Below, piece after piece: positions 27,083-35,035 of a DNA stretch of 36,902 bases. The DNA lies in contig JAFAHD010000048.1 in the NCBI GenBank assembly GCA_019237415.1, forward strand, positions 1-36,902, in the 5' to 3' direction. The notes beneath the pieces were generated by a model, which was not told where the DNA came from, searched no databases, and worked only from the letters and a program-made list of their open reading frames with translations. Origin of the DNA: Vulcanimicrobiota bacterium (GTDB lineage Bacteria > Vulcanimicrobiota > Vulcanimicrobiia > Eremiobacterales > Eremiobacteraceae). How positions within the stretch are numbered: the first letter of the stretch is position 1; each line of letters begins with the position of its first letter. The translations under genes were made by a program, and so were the position numbers.

Positions 27083-27963
27083 AGGCCGGCGAGCATCTGG
27101 CTGTTGCGAACCTCGCGCTCTACGTCGATACCGAGCGCCACGAGGCCGTCGACGCCGCGAAAACCATCGCCGGAATCGCTGCAGAGCTGGGCGTCGCGCT
27201 GCAGGTCGGCGAGCCGCAAGCATCAGCGTTGCGTCTCAACGGCGCGGCTGCATCGGGCTTCCCGAAATCCGCTGGATTACTCGTGTCGCTAGGCGGCGAT
27301 GGCACGCTGCTGCGCGCAGCGCACATCGCCGCGGCGTTCGACGTGCCGATCATCGGCGTCGACTTCGGCCGCATGGGGTTTCTCACGCAGATCGAGCGCA
27401 AGGACTTCGAGGCCGTCATCCCGCGGCTGCTGCGGCATGGATTCAAGACCGAAGACCGGACAGCGTTGGACGCGAGCGTCGCCGGCGTTGGACAGCATTT
27501 CTTCGCGCTCAACGACATCTTTCTCGACCGCAGCAACCACGGCAACCTCATGACGCTCGGCATCTCGATCGGCGGCAGGCTCGTCGCGAACATCCCCGCG
27601 GACGGCATCGTGGTCGCGAGCCCGACCGGATCGACCGCATACTTCCTCTCCGCGGGTGGTCCGATCATGGCGCCGGGGCTCGACGCGTTCGGCATCGCGC
27701 CCATCAACCCGCACACGCTGTTCTCCCGGCCGCTCGTCGTGAGCGCGTCCGAAGTCATCAACATCGAGGTGCCCAAGGATGAGCGCGGCGCCAATCTCTA
27801 CGTCGACGGCAAACGCGAAGTGGATGTTCCGCCGGGATCGGTCGTGGAGATCAAGCGCGCTGCGCACCCGGTGAAGTTCGTACGGCTCGACGAGCGTCAT
27901 TTCTTCGTGATGCTTGAGCGTAAGCTGCACTGGGGTGCGTCCATCAAGCGTTCCATCGAATGA
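27079..27963 (+). CDS. nadK: NAD kinase
   Basis: NadK phosphorylates NAD to NADP. The track line starting at 26554 runs through out-of-frame tlyA; the real start is ATG 27079 overlapping the tlyA stop. The 294-aa product shows VSLGGDGTLLRAAH (the GGDGT catalytic Asp), GVDFGRMGFLTQIE, the substrate pair ALNDIFLDRS and IVVASPTGSTAYFLSAGGPIMAPGLDAF, and the C-terminal RPLVV. It sits between tlyA and recN, an order seen in many bacteria. Confidence 0.96.
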   Translation: MKAGEHLAVANLALYVDTERHEAVDAAKTIAGIAAELGVALQVGEPQASALRLNGAAASGFPKSAGLLVSLGGDGTLLRAAHIAAAFDVPIIGVDFGRMGFLTQIERKDFEAVIPRLLRHGFKTEDRTALDASVAGVGQHFFALNDIFLDRSNHGNLMTLGISIGGRLVANIPADGIVVASPTGSTAYFLSAGGPIMAPGLDAFGIAPINPHTLFSRPLVVSASEVINIEVPKDERGANLYVDGKREVDVPPGSVVEIKRAAHPVKFVRLDERHFFVMLERKLHWGASIKRSIE

Positions 27964-29636
27964 CGAGCGCGATGCTGCGCTCGCTGACCGTTCAGGGTTT
28001 CGGCCTCATCGATCTCACGTCGGTCGACCTTGAGCCGGGGCTCAACGCCTTCACCGGTGAGACGGGCGGCGGCAAGTCCATGGTGATCGATGCGCTGGGA
28101 TTCGTGTTCGGCGAACGCGCCGGGGCAGATGTCGTGCGCTCGGGTGCCGACAAGGCGACGGTGTTCGCAGAAGTGCAGCCGAATGCGACGGCGCTTGCGT
28201 GGCTCAAAGAGAACGCGCTCGAAGCAGAAGACGACGCGCTCGTGCTGAGCCGCGAGTACTCGGCCTCCGGGCGGTCGTCTGCGCGCGTGAACGGCAAGCC
28301 GGTGACCGCGGGCCAGCTGCGCGAACTGGCGGACATCATGCTCGATGTCGTCGGACAGCACGAGCACCAGAAGTTGTTGCAACCGGCCGCGCACCTCGAC
28401 ATGCTCGACGCGTATGCCGGAGAGGATGCGCTCACCAAGCGTGATGAGGTCGCGGCGCTGGTCACCGCGTCGCGTGCGCTTGCTCGCGAGCTGCACGAGT
28501 TGCGCACGTCGGGCGATCAATCACTGCGCGCGCTCGAGGATGCCAGGTTTGCCGCCGCGGAGATCCGCGATGCGAAGCTCGAACCCGGCGAGATGGAGTC
28601 GTTGCGCGAACGCCGCTCCATGCTCGCACACGCCGCGAAGATCGCGCAGGCGGTGGAGACCGCGATCGATGCGATCGACGATGTAGACCGCGGCGCGACG
28701 GCGCAGCTAGGCCGCGCTTCATCAGCGCTCGGCGGCATCTCGGCGTACGCGTCGTCGCTGCGCGACTTCTCGGACCAAGCGAAGGGTCTGCAGAGCGCCG
28801 CGCAAGATCTTAGCTTTGCGCTCGCGGCGTTGCGCGAAGAAGGCGCGTTTGATCCGGGTCAGCTCGACGAGGTCGAGAACCGGCTCGCGCTGCTCGAGCG
28901 GGTGCTGCATAAGTACGGTCCCTCGCTCGAAGAGGCGATGACCGCTCGCGAGCGTTTTGAAGCGCAGGCGAACAAGCTGGAAAACCGCGAGGCCGAAATC
29001 GCTCGGCTCGAAGGGCAACAGGCGCACACGGATGCGGAACTAGGCGCTGCCGCCGGCGCGCTCACCAGGCTTCGCAAAGACGCTGCCGCGAAGTTGGCGG
29101 CACGAGTCGAAGCCGAGTTGCAACGGCTCAATATGAAGGGTGCGACGTTCGCGTGCGTGGTCGAGGCCTCCAGCGATATCACAGCAACCGGCGGCGATGA
29201 AGTCGAGTTTATGGCGGCCTTAAATCCCAAAGAGCCGGAGCGCGCGATCGCAAAAAGCGCGTCGGGCGGCGAGCTGGCACGATTGCTGCTGGCACTCAAG
29301 ATGGCGTTCGCGAAAGTCGATCCGCACCCGATCGTCGTGCTCGACGAGATCGACGCAGGCATCGGCGGCGCGGCAGCCAGGGCGGTCGGCGAGCGGATCG
29401 CGGAACTCGCGCAAGGCGTGCAGGTGCTGTGCGTGACGCACCTCGCCCAGATCGCGACCTTCGCGCAACGTCACATCGTCATGGAGAAGGCGACGAAGCA
29501 GGGCCGCTCGGTGATCGCCGCGCGCGGGCTGGACGGCAAGGACGAGATCCGTGGCGAAATCGCACGTATGCTCGCAGGGGACGCGCAAAGCGCGGAAGCG
29601 CTGCGCCACGCGGAAGCGCTGCTCAAGAACAAGTGA
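27960..29636 (+). CDS. recN: DNA repair protein RecN
   Basis: RecN is an SMC-like ATPase used in double-strand break repair. The Walker A loop is GETGGGKSMVIDALGF (family usually GETGAGKS), with QHEHQKLL after it. A central coiled-coil arm follows (about 160-370), then the signature KSASGGELARLLLALKMAF and Walker B PIVVLDEIDAGIGGAAARAVGERI with VLCVTHLAQIATFAQRHIVMEK. The length of 558 aa is normal. It overlaps nadK (ATGA) and is the last gene of the long run. Confidence 0.96.
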   Translation: MTSAMLRSLTVQGFGLIDLTSVDLEPGLNAFTGETGGGKSMVIDALGFVFGERAGADVVRSGADKATVFAEVQPNATALAWLKENALEAEDDALVLSREYSASGRSSARVNGKPVTAGQLRELADIMLDVVGQHEHQKLLQPAAHLDMLDAYAGEDALTKRDEVAALVTASRALARELHELRTSGDQSLRALEDARFAAAEIRDAKLEPGEMESLRERRSMLAHAAKIAQAVETAIDAIDDVDRGATAQLGRASSALGGISAYASSLRDFSDQAKGLQSAAQDLSFALAALREEGAFDPGQLDEVENRLALLERVLHKYGPSLEEAMTARERFEAQANKLENREAEIARLEGQQAHTDAELGAAAGALTRLRKDAAAKLAARVEAELQRLNMKGATFACVVEASSDITATGGDEVEFMAALNPKEPERAIAKSASGGELARLLLALKMAFAKVDPHPIVVLDEIDAGIGGAAARAVGERIAELAQGVQVLCVTHLAQIATFAQRHIVMEKATKQGRSVIAARGLDGKDEIRGEIARMLAGDAQSAEALRHAEALLKNK

Positions 29637-29638
29637 AT

Positions 29639-29654
29639 GCCGGGAACTCCCGGC
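29639..29654 (+). terminator. Hairpin after recN
   Basis: GCCGGG-AACT-CCCGGC, a perfect six-base-pair stem two bases after the recN stop. There is no T-run, but it is placed where the 13-kb operon should end. The following 115 bases show no gene. Confidence 0.45.
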
Positions 29655-29769
29655 TCGTGTCCCACGTTCTTATTGGTAAGTCCGGCAGGCTGACGAAGAG
29701 CGTCTTAGGCAGCCGCCGAACGGCTTGAGTAGCCCTTCGCGAACGTGCAACGCATGTGAGGAGTCTGTG

Positions 29770-31395
29770 ATGCGTCACCTGATCGCTTTTCGCGCGACGG
29801 TATTTTCACTCGTCGCGATTCTCTGCGTGACTACCATGCTGATCTCGCCGCGTCCAGCGGCGGCGAGTGCGGGCCTGACGGTTCTCGTCCAGACATGGGA
29901 TCCGAAGAGCCCCGATCTGCATCCGGTCAATCAAGCATTCGATGACCCGACATTCTTCGACAAGGCGGTCAACCAAGCGTGGGCGCTTGGCAAAGCGCAG
30001 ATCTGCACGCAGTTGGAGTCGGACCTCGGTAAGCCCAACGTGATCGCCTCGGGCTTCTCGCTGTACAACATGAGCTGCACGATGGCGTCGAGCGTCCAGG
30101 TCTCGATCGTGGGTCCGGCCACGAAATCCAAGGTCACGATGCAATTCGTGGCGACCGGCAACGAGTTCGACGCGAGCAGCACCCAGCCGTACGTCGGCTC
30201 GTGGGGCGACCCGGCCTTCTCGGTCACCTACGACATGACGGCCAACGTCACGCTGAATCCGTTGCCGCAACCGCAGGTGACGAATCTAACCGTCACCGTT
30301 TCCAACGCGAATGTGCAGACGAAAAACACGATTGCCGACGTCCTCAAAGCGCTCGACGGGTTCTTCGGGACCGGTTTCCTCACGAAGGCGCAGCAGAGCA
30401 TCGACACGACGAAGAAGCTCGACCCGTCGGTCATCAATGGCTTGCTCGCCGGCGTGCAGACGCCGCTCTCGCAGGCGAATCAATTCGGCTACATCGCGCT
30501 GTGGCATCATAATGATCGGATCGTGGTCGATCTTGCTCCGGTGCTGCCGGACACGCCGCGGCCGGCCTCGATCAGCGGCGTCATCACGTGGGCGAAGAGC
30601 GGCATCTCGATCTCCGATTGTTCGAAGATCCAGCTGAGCAACACGGTGCAGCTCGGACCCGATCCGCTCACGCTGCTGCCCAGCTCGTTCGGCGCGGCGC
30701 CGACGGATACGTTCGGGTCGCAGACCGTGTCGAGCGGCGCGCCGCAAGACATGGGCGATCACTATCAGTGCCAGTACACGTACTCGTCGTTGCCGAACAC
30801 GCTGCCGAATACGGTCGCCGGCACGGCGTCTGGAACGACCGGCCAGAAGAACACGCCGATACTGCTCTCCTATCTCAAGGTCAAACCGTCGAATTGGAAC
30901 GGCACCGTGAATCTCAACGGACCGCAGAACGGCCTGAATTTCGAGGTCGACGCCGCGACGGCCGCATTGCCGTACAACGTCGCAGTGCCGCAGATGCCGA
31001 TCCAGAACCCGGGACCGCTGCACGAGAACAACAACCCGAACATCGCCGTGAATCCGGCGGTGACCCAGACGAACACGACGACGCTCGCGCAGAATGCGGC
31101 GCTCTCGAGCCAGCTCACCGCGGAAGGCAGTCGCCTCGCGCAGTCGGGGAATCTCAACGGCGCGGCGTCGGCGTTCAGCAATGCGTTGGCGCTCAAGGGA
31201 GATAACCAGGTCGCGCTGCTCAATCTTGGGCTCGTGCATCTCAAGATGGGGCAGACCGCGACGGCCAAGAACGAGTTGCAACACGCGCTGCAACTTGCGA
31301 CGCAGCACGGCGATACCGCGACCGCGCAAGCCGCCCAGGCCGCATTGCGAACCATAACGCCCGGTGCGGCCGCCGGTGCCGGCATGACGCACTAG
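29770..31395 (+). CDS. Secreted protein of unknown N-terminal family with TPR-like C-terminus
   Basis: I start at ATG 29770 (541 aa), because GAGGAG (29758-29763) is six bases upstream; the track adds 15 residues. A signal peptide (residues about 1-33, ending RPAAASA) is followed by about 400 residues rich in Asn, Thr, Val and Gln that look like alternating beta strands around an amphipathic helix (FFDKAVNQAWALGKAQICTQLESDL). A later helix pair contains VLKALDGFFGTGFLTKAQQSIDTTKKLD. This pattern loosely recalls lipid-binding TULIP-type domains, but I cannot assign it. The last 120 residues contain TPR-like repeats (LTAEGSRLAQSGNLNGAASAFSNALALKGDNQVALLNLGLVHLKMGQTATAKNELQHALQLA). Four Cys may form disulfides. 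Confidence 0.8.
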   Translation: MRHLIAFRATVFSLVAILCVTTMLISPRPAAASAGLTVLVQTWDPKSPDLHPVNQAFDDPTFFDKAVNQAWALGKAQICTQLESDLGKPNVIASGFSLYNMSCTMASSVQVSIVGPATKSKVTMQFVATGNEFDASSTQPYVGSWGDPAFSVTYDMTANVTLNPLPQPQVTNLTVTVSNANVQTKNTIADVLKALDGFFGTGFLTKAQQSIDTTKKLDPSVINGLLAGVQTPLSQANQFGYIALWHHNDRIVVDLAPVLPDTPRPASISGVITWAKSGISISDCSKIQLSNTVQLGPDPLTLLPSSFGAAPTDTFGSQTVSSGAPQDMGDHYQCQYTYSSLPNTLPNTVAGTASGTTGQKNTPILLSYLKVKPSNWNGTVNLNGPQNGLNFEVDAATAALPYNVAVPQMPIQNPGPLHENNNPNIAVNPAVTQTNTTTLAQNAALSSQLTAEGSRLAQSGNLNGAASAFSNALALKGDNQVALLNLGLVHLKMGQTATAKNELQHALQLATQHGDTATAQAAQAALRTITPGAAAGAGMTH

Positions 31396-31399
31396 CCCA

Positions 31400-31775
31400 A
31401 TGCTTTCCGGGAGCCTGGCCTGTCTTATTGCGGCGATCGCAGTGTTCGACTCAACCGCACTCGTCCGGGCGGGTCCGTTGAGCGGTGTCGTGATCCGTGA
31501 CGACACGCATGAACCAGTCGGCTTGGGCCGCCCCCAGTAGGCCAATCCGGGGTTTTGCGTCATCCAGTATAGATGGTCCGGCTACGGCTCGGACCTGTGC
31601 GGTTTTCCTTGTCGCGCAAGCGGGAGTGAACTTCGCGGGCGGTCTGCACCGCATATTTGCAAACGGCAGCGAGGTGTACGCAAACTGGGGTTCGCCCTCC
31701 GCGCCGGCCACGCTCGATCGCTTCATCCTCAAATACGTGCTACGCATCGGCGGCGGCGCCGGCACCTGGAGATAG
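31400..31775 (+). pseudogene. Decayed gene: signal peptide plus start of a regulatory domain, and a separate C-terminal piece
   Basis: ATG 31400 opens a 46-codon frame, MLSGSLACLIAAIAVFDSTALVRAGPLSGVVIRDDTHEPVG, which looks like a signal peptide followed by the first strand of a carboxypeptidase-regulatory-like domain. It stops at 31540. In another frame (to TAG 31775) the sequence ends GSEVYANWGSPSAPATLDRFILKYVLRIGGGAGTWR, which recurs at 33741. The middle of the gene appears deleted and frameshifted. The original could have been a receptor-like or surface protein, but this is inference. The track ORF 31497-31775 covers only the second piece. Confidence 0.5.
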
Positions 31776-31785
31776 CCGGTCCGAA
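31641..31785 (+). repeat. Direct repeat, copy 1 (about 145 bases)
   Basis: Copy 1 of a repeat whose second copy is at 33741-33886, offset 2100 bases. The core (31663-31767, 105 bases) differs at three positions: one Val/Glu change and two silent changes in the shared reading frame. The short 3' match AGCCGGTCCGAA follows after a one-base shift. The flanking 5' 20 bases are much less alike. Confidence 0.9.
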
Positions 31786-31858
31786 CCAAGCGCTTAGCGC
31801 CTCAGTCTGCGCCTCGTTCAACCCCAAAGCCTCACAGGAATCAGTCGCCTGAAAACCC

Positions 31859-31896
31859 ACCTCAGGTGTCGAAAATGCCTTAGTCCGTTCGACGTG
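31859..31896. promoter_or_regulatory. Imperfect inverted repeat upstream of the DGPF gene
   Basis: CCTCA plus GTCGAA on the left pair with TTCGAC plus GTGAGG on the right, with a small bulge. It lies about 75 bases before the DGPF/YCII start and could be an operator or a leftover terminator. No convincing -35/-10 pair is seen with it. The stretch 31786-31969 otherwise holds no gene. Confidence 0.25.
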
Positions 31897-31969
31897 AGGG
31901 TAGAAGCACAGCCAGCAAGGCGAATAGCTCGGGGCGACGCTTCAACTCTAAATCGTAAAGGAGAATCTC

Positions 31970-32404
31970 ATGAGGTTCATGGTCATCGTTCCGGCCAACA
32001 AGGACACTGAGGCCGGCATCCTTCCGACCGCCGAGGAATTGGCCGAGATGGGCAAGTTCAATGAAGAGCTGGCAAAGGCCGGGGTCATGCTGGCAGGCGA
32101 AGGACTCCACCCCAGTTCAAAGGGCGCGCGGATCAGGTTCTCGGGAACGAAGCGCACGGTCATCGACGGTCCCTTCACGGAGTCGAAAGAGCTCGTGGCC
32201 GGATTTTGGATCATCCAAACCAAGTCGAAGGAAGAGGCGATCGAGTGGATGAAGCGCGCGCCGCTCTTCGACGGCGGCGTTGAGCTCGAGCTCCGCCAGG
32301 TGTTTGAAGCGTCCGACTTCGGTGACGACGCGAGCAAGGAGCTCAAGAAGAACGAAGAGCGCATGGACGGAAGACTGGCCGAGAATGCGCGACGCGGTCC
32401 CTAG
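31970..32404 (+). CDS. DGPF/YCII-domain protein linked to ECF42 sigma factor
   Basis: A 144-aa small alpha/beta (YCII-like, ferredoxin-fold) protein with the namesake motif IDGPFTESKELVAGFWIIQ and the usual start MRFMVIVPANKDTEAG. Proteins of this family are encoded next to ECF42 sigma factors and are thought to be part of their regulon; a precise reaction is not established. The Lys/Glu-rich tail after about residue 115 is common. AAAGGAG precedes the ATG. It overlaps the sigma gene by 20 bases if the sigma start is at 32385. Confidence 0.92.
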   Translation: MRFMVIVPANKDTEAGILPTAEELAEMGKFNEELAKAGVMLAGEGLHPSSKGARIRFSGTKRTVIDGPFTESKELVAGFWIIQTKSKEEAIEWMKRAPLFDGGVELELRQVFEASDFGDDASKELKKNEERMDGRLAENARRGP

Positions 32405-33722
32405 CGTTACCGTGCCAGAAGGGGACACGCACGCCGCCGTCGAGGCAGTCTGGAGAATCGAGTCCGCAAAGCTGATTGCCGGTCTCGCGCGGATCGTACG
32501 GGACGTCGGGGTTGCCGAAGAGCTGGCGCAAGATGCACTCGTTGCGGCGCTCGAGCAGTGGCCCGAGTCCGGCATACCTCGCAAACCGGGCGCCTGGCTC
32601 ATGTTGACCGCCAAGCGCCGCGCGATCGACCGTTTTCGTCGTGACAAACGTTTCGAACGCAAGCATGAAGAGTTGGTTCGCGATCTCGAGGTTCGACAGG
32701 CCCTCTCCGATCCCGGCCTCGACGACGACGTAAGTAATGGATGCGGTGACGACTTGCTGCGGCTCATCTTCACCGCCTGCCATCCGGTTCTAACTCGAGA
32801 AGCTCGCGTTGCTCTCACGCTGCGCCTGCTCGGAGGTTTGACCACCGAGGAGATCGCGCGCGCGTTTCTCGTCCCCGCTGCGACTATCGCGCAGCGCATC
32901 GTTCGTGCTAAGCGCACGCTAGCGGAGGCGCGCGTTCCGTTCGAGGTTCCGGACGGTGGGGACCGCGCGGCTAGACTGCAATCAGTGCTCGAAGTCATCT
33001 ACTTGATATTCAACGAGGGTTATGCGGCGACGGCCGGTGACGATTGGATGAGGCCGGGGCTATGCGAAGACGCGCTCCGCTTGGGACGAATTCTGGCGGA
33101 GCTCGCGCCAAAGGAGCCAGAAGCGCATGGTCTCGCCGCTCTCATGGAAATTCAAGCATCACGGATGAGAGCGCGAACTGGCAAGTCGGGCGAGGCCGTG
33201 AGGCTGTTCGACCAAGATCGCGGACGTTGGGACTACATTCTCATACGCCGGGGTCTGGCTGCACTGCAACGCACCGAGGCGCTCGGCGGAACGCTTGGAC
33301 CTTACGCGCTGCAGGCCGCTATTGCCGCCTGTCATGCACGCGCGCGTACTCCAGAAGAGACGGATTGGCAGCGCATTGTCGCGCTCTACGATGCGCTCGC
33401 CGAGCTCGCGCCGTCGCCGATCGTTGAGCTTAACCGCGCTGTCGCGATCGCGATGGCGTTTGGACCCGCGGCCGGACTTGAGATCGCGGATGGGCTCATG
33501 GACGAGCCGTCACTTCGAGAATACTATCTCTTGCCTGCCGTACGGGGAGACTTACTTGTCAAGATGGGGCGCTTTGATCAGGCGCGCACCGAGTTCGAGC
33601 GCGCCGCCTCGCTGACGAAAAACGCGCGCGAGCGCGAGCTCCTCCTCCGTTTCGCCGCAGATGCCGCGCACCGCTCAATCGGCGCCAACAATCGTCCGGC
33701 TGTGAGCCGCAGCCCGATCTGA
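32385..33722 (+). CDS. ECF42-type RNA polymerase sigma factor with C-terminal TPR extension
   Basis: Sigma region 2 is visible in AVWRIESAKLIAGLARIVRDVGVAEELAQDALVAALEQWP and KPGAWLMLTAKRRAIDRFRRDKRFERK. Region 4 is REARVALTLRLLGGLTTEEIARAFLVPAATIAQRIVRAKRTLAEARVPFEVP. The remaining 260 residues are the helical, TPR-like extension that defines this group (LQSVLEVIYLIFNEGYAATAGDDWMRPGLCEDALRLGRILAELAPKEPEAHGL). In the ECF42 group this extension is needed for activity and there is no anti-sigma factor. The track start 32280 reads through the DGPF gene; ATG 32385 (445 aa) or GTG 32412 (436 aa) is real. Confidence 0.93.
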   Translation: MRDAVPSVTVPEGDTHAAVEAVWRIESAKLIAGLARIVRDVGVAEELAQDALVAALEQWPESGIPRKPGAWLMLTAKRRAIDRFRRDKRFERKHEELVRDLEVRQALSDPGLDDDVSNGCGDDLLRLIFTACHPVLTREARVALTLRLLGGLTTEEIARAFLVPAATIAQRIVRAKRTLAEARVPFEVPDGGDRAARLQSVLEVIYLIFNEGYAATAGDDWMRPGLCEDALRLGRILAELAPKEPEAHGLAALMEIQASRMRARTGKSGEAVRLFDQDRGRWDYILIRRGLAALQRTEALGGTLGPYALQAAIAACHARARTPEETDWQRIVALYDALAELAPSPIVELNRAVAIAMAFGPAAGLEIADGLMDEPSLREYYLLPAVRGDLLVKMGRFDQARTEFERAASLTKNARERELLLRFAADAAHRSIGANNRPAVSRSPI

Positions 33723-33740
33723 CCCGTTGCTCCGCGAGTT

Positions 33741-33869
33741 GGTCTGCACCATATTTTCCAAGACGGCAGCGAGGAGTACGCAAACTGGGGTTCGCCCTCG
33801 GCGCCGGCCACGCTCGATCGCTTCATCCTCAAATACGTGCTACGCATCGGTGGCGGCGCCGGCACCTAG
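33741..33869 (+). pseudogene. Remnant C-terminus (same family as 31400-31775)
   Basis: Only the last 42 or so codons of a protein remain, ending in the peptide shared with copy 1. The preserved frame and mostly silent differences between copies point to genuine former coding sequence, not to a non-coding repeat. The minus-strand track ORFs here (MRSTYLRMKRSSVAGAEG) occur in both copies only because the DNA is repeated. Confidence 0.5.
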
Positions 33870-33886
33870 GCTGCAGCCGGTCCGAA
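33741..33886 (+). repeat. Direct repeat, copy 2, lying in frame directly after the sigma stop codon
   Basis: Second copy of the repeat at 31641-31785. It starts 18 bases after the sigma factor stop. In the same frame as the sigma gene it reads VGLHHIFQDGSEEYANWGSPSAPATLDRFILKYVLRIGGGAGT and ends at TAG 33867-33869. It has no start codon of its own and is best seen as the remnant 3' end of a lost gene. Confidence 0.88.
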
Positions 33887-33901
33887 GCATCTTTCCCCGC
33901 T

Positions 33902-34666
33902 CTATTGCATATGCAATTTGGGTATGTCGACGAGCCGTTCAGCAAAGGCTTGGGCTTGTGGTGGGACGCCAACGTACACGCGATATCCGTTGCCCAATGG
34001 TCCATCTTGCGACTCCACAACCGTGATGTGAACTTGTTCTTTGATTCCGCATTCTTTAGACGCTAGCCAATAGCTGTTGAGAGCCACGCTTTCAAGGCCG
34101 TTAAGCGCCTGTTCCCGTTGTTCAAGAGAAAGTGTTTCCCAAGATTTGGGCGGTATGCTAACATGGAAGTAATAGAGTTTGTCATCCTTGCCGTACGTGC
34201 TATAACCAGAGCCGCACCCTTCGAAAGGTAGCAGGCCGTCAATGTTATGTCTGGTCGAGAAGCCCGCGGCCAGCCTCCAGGGATTATTAGGCGTAAGACG
34301 CCGGTAAACTTCGGGCAACTCCACGTTAGGAGACACACCAACAAATCCGAACACGGTAACCTGGTTCGCTTCGTCCACTCCCACAAGCACATCTCGCAGG
34401 GTGTCCGCCTTTAAGCGGAACAGGAACGCATCAAGGCCAGGAAAGCGAGACGTTTCAACGCTTGTAAGTGTTTGCCAATCCACCCCGTCTGGTGCCATCA
34501 AGCCGCCGTCTGTCTTGTCCAACCATTTCTGAAGGCCGCGACGCAGGGTATCTGTAAACGCCACAGCCTTCAGGTCGTTCTTGACAAGAGCTGTAACGCA
34601 GGATTTAGCTAGCTCTGCAGCCTGCTCGTCCTTCATGGGCACAGGCCTACGTCTGAACACCGGCAT
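33902..34666 (-). CDS. Protein of unknown function, accessory region
   Basis: The 254-aa product (or 244 aa from ATG 34636, MKDEQAAELAKSC) has no signal peptide or membrane segment. It reads as a soluble mixed alpha/beta protein: helical at first (LAKSCVTALVKNDLKAVAFTDTLRRGLQKWLDK), then strand-rich (ANQVTVFGFVGVSP), with a Gly/Tyr loop (FEGCGSGYSTYGKDDKLYYFHVSIP). I do not recognise the family. Codon use is less GC-biased than in the neighbouring operons, which suggests recent acquisition. It is the only clear minus-strand gene in the right half and converges on the repeat copy 2. Confidence 0.65.
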   Translation of the reverse strand: MPVFRRRPVPMKDEQAAELAKSCVTALVKNDLKAVAFTDTLRRGLQKWLDKTDGGLMAPDGVDWQTLTSVETSRFPGLDAFLFRLKADTLRDVLVGVDEANQVTVFGFVGVSPNVELPEVYRRLTPNNPWRLAAGFSTRHNIDGLLPFEGCGSGYSTYGKDDKLYYFHVSIPPKSWETLSLEQREQALNGLESVALNSYWLASKECGIKEQVHITVVESQDGPLGNGYRVYVGVPPQAQAFAERLVDIPKLHMQ

Positions 34667-35035
34667 AGGCGGGCTGAGAGAACGCTTAGATGTACGATGA
34701 CACTAGTGCCGCTTGGCCACTCAGGCGATGAGTTATTCTCATGCACATTCACCTCTTTAGTGCAAAAAGCGGCAATCATGACAACCGTTCGCCGCGTACC
34801 GAATTCTGCGGGCAGTTAGTCGGCACGACCCCGTCCTCCGGAAGGCCTCTATTACCTTATCGACCGGAATGTTGGAGTTCGAGATGTCGGAGTGCGCGCA
34901 GGCCGCAAGTCCCGAGGCGGACAACGTTGCCACCCCTGGCGAGTCGTGCGTGAGAAGCCTATCAATGATGTCCTTAGGCCGCTCCGACATGCCTCATAAA
35001 AAAACCACCATCGGGGCTGATAGCTAACACAACAA
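34667..35035. other. Gap of about 370 bases without a confident gene
   Basis: Lower-GC spacer between the unknown minus-strand gene and the HNH gene. Two overlapping short ORFs exist (34741-34953 + and 34757-34990 -). A run of seven A/T occurs near 34998-35004. I see no clear promoter, terminator or RNA gene here. Confidence 0.5.
34757..34990 (-). CDS. Doubtful small ORF (77 aa)
   Basis: The first two thirds look protein-like (MSERPKDIIDRLLTHDSPGVATLSASGLAAC), with balanced composition and possible helices; the end (RRTGSCRLTARRIRYAANG) looks like random Arg-rich sequence. It could be the 5' remnant of a broken gene, divergent from the HNH gene. There is no good ribosome site. Listed because it is the better of the two short frames in this gap. 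Confidence 0.2.
   Translation of the reverse strand: MSERPKDIIDRLLTHDSPGVATLSASGLAACAHSDISNSNIPVDKVIEAFRRTGSCRLTARRIRYAANGCHDCRFLH

Noticed and set aside
30286-31563. 425-aa minus-strand ORF opposite the secreted TPR protein
   Set aside because: Arg-dominated composition without hydrophobic periodicity. The + strand frame has a signal peptide, ribosome site and TPR-like repeats.
33904-33917. 14-base palindrome ATTGCATATGCAAT
   Set aside because: It lies within the last codons of the unknown minus-strand gene (encoding LHMQ) and has no partner site, so chance is the simpler reading.
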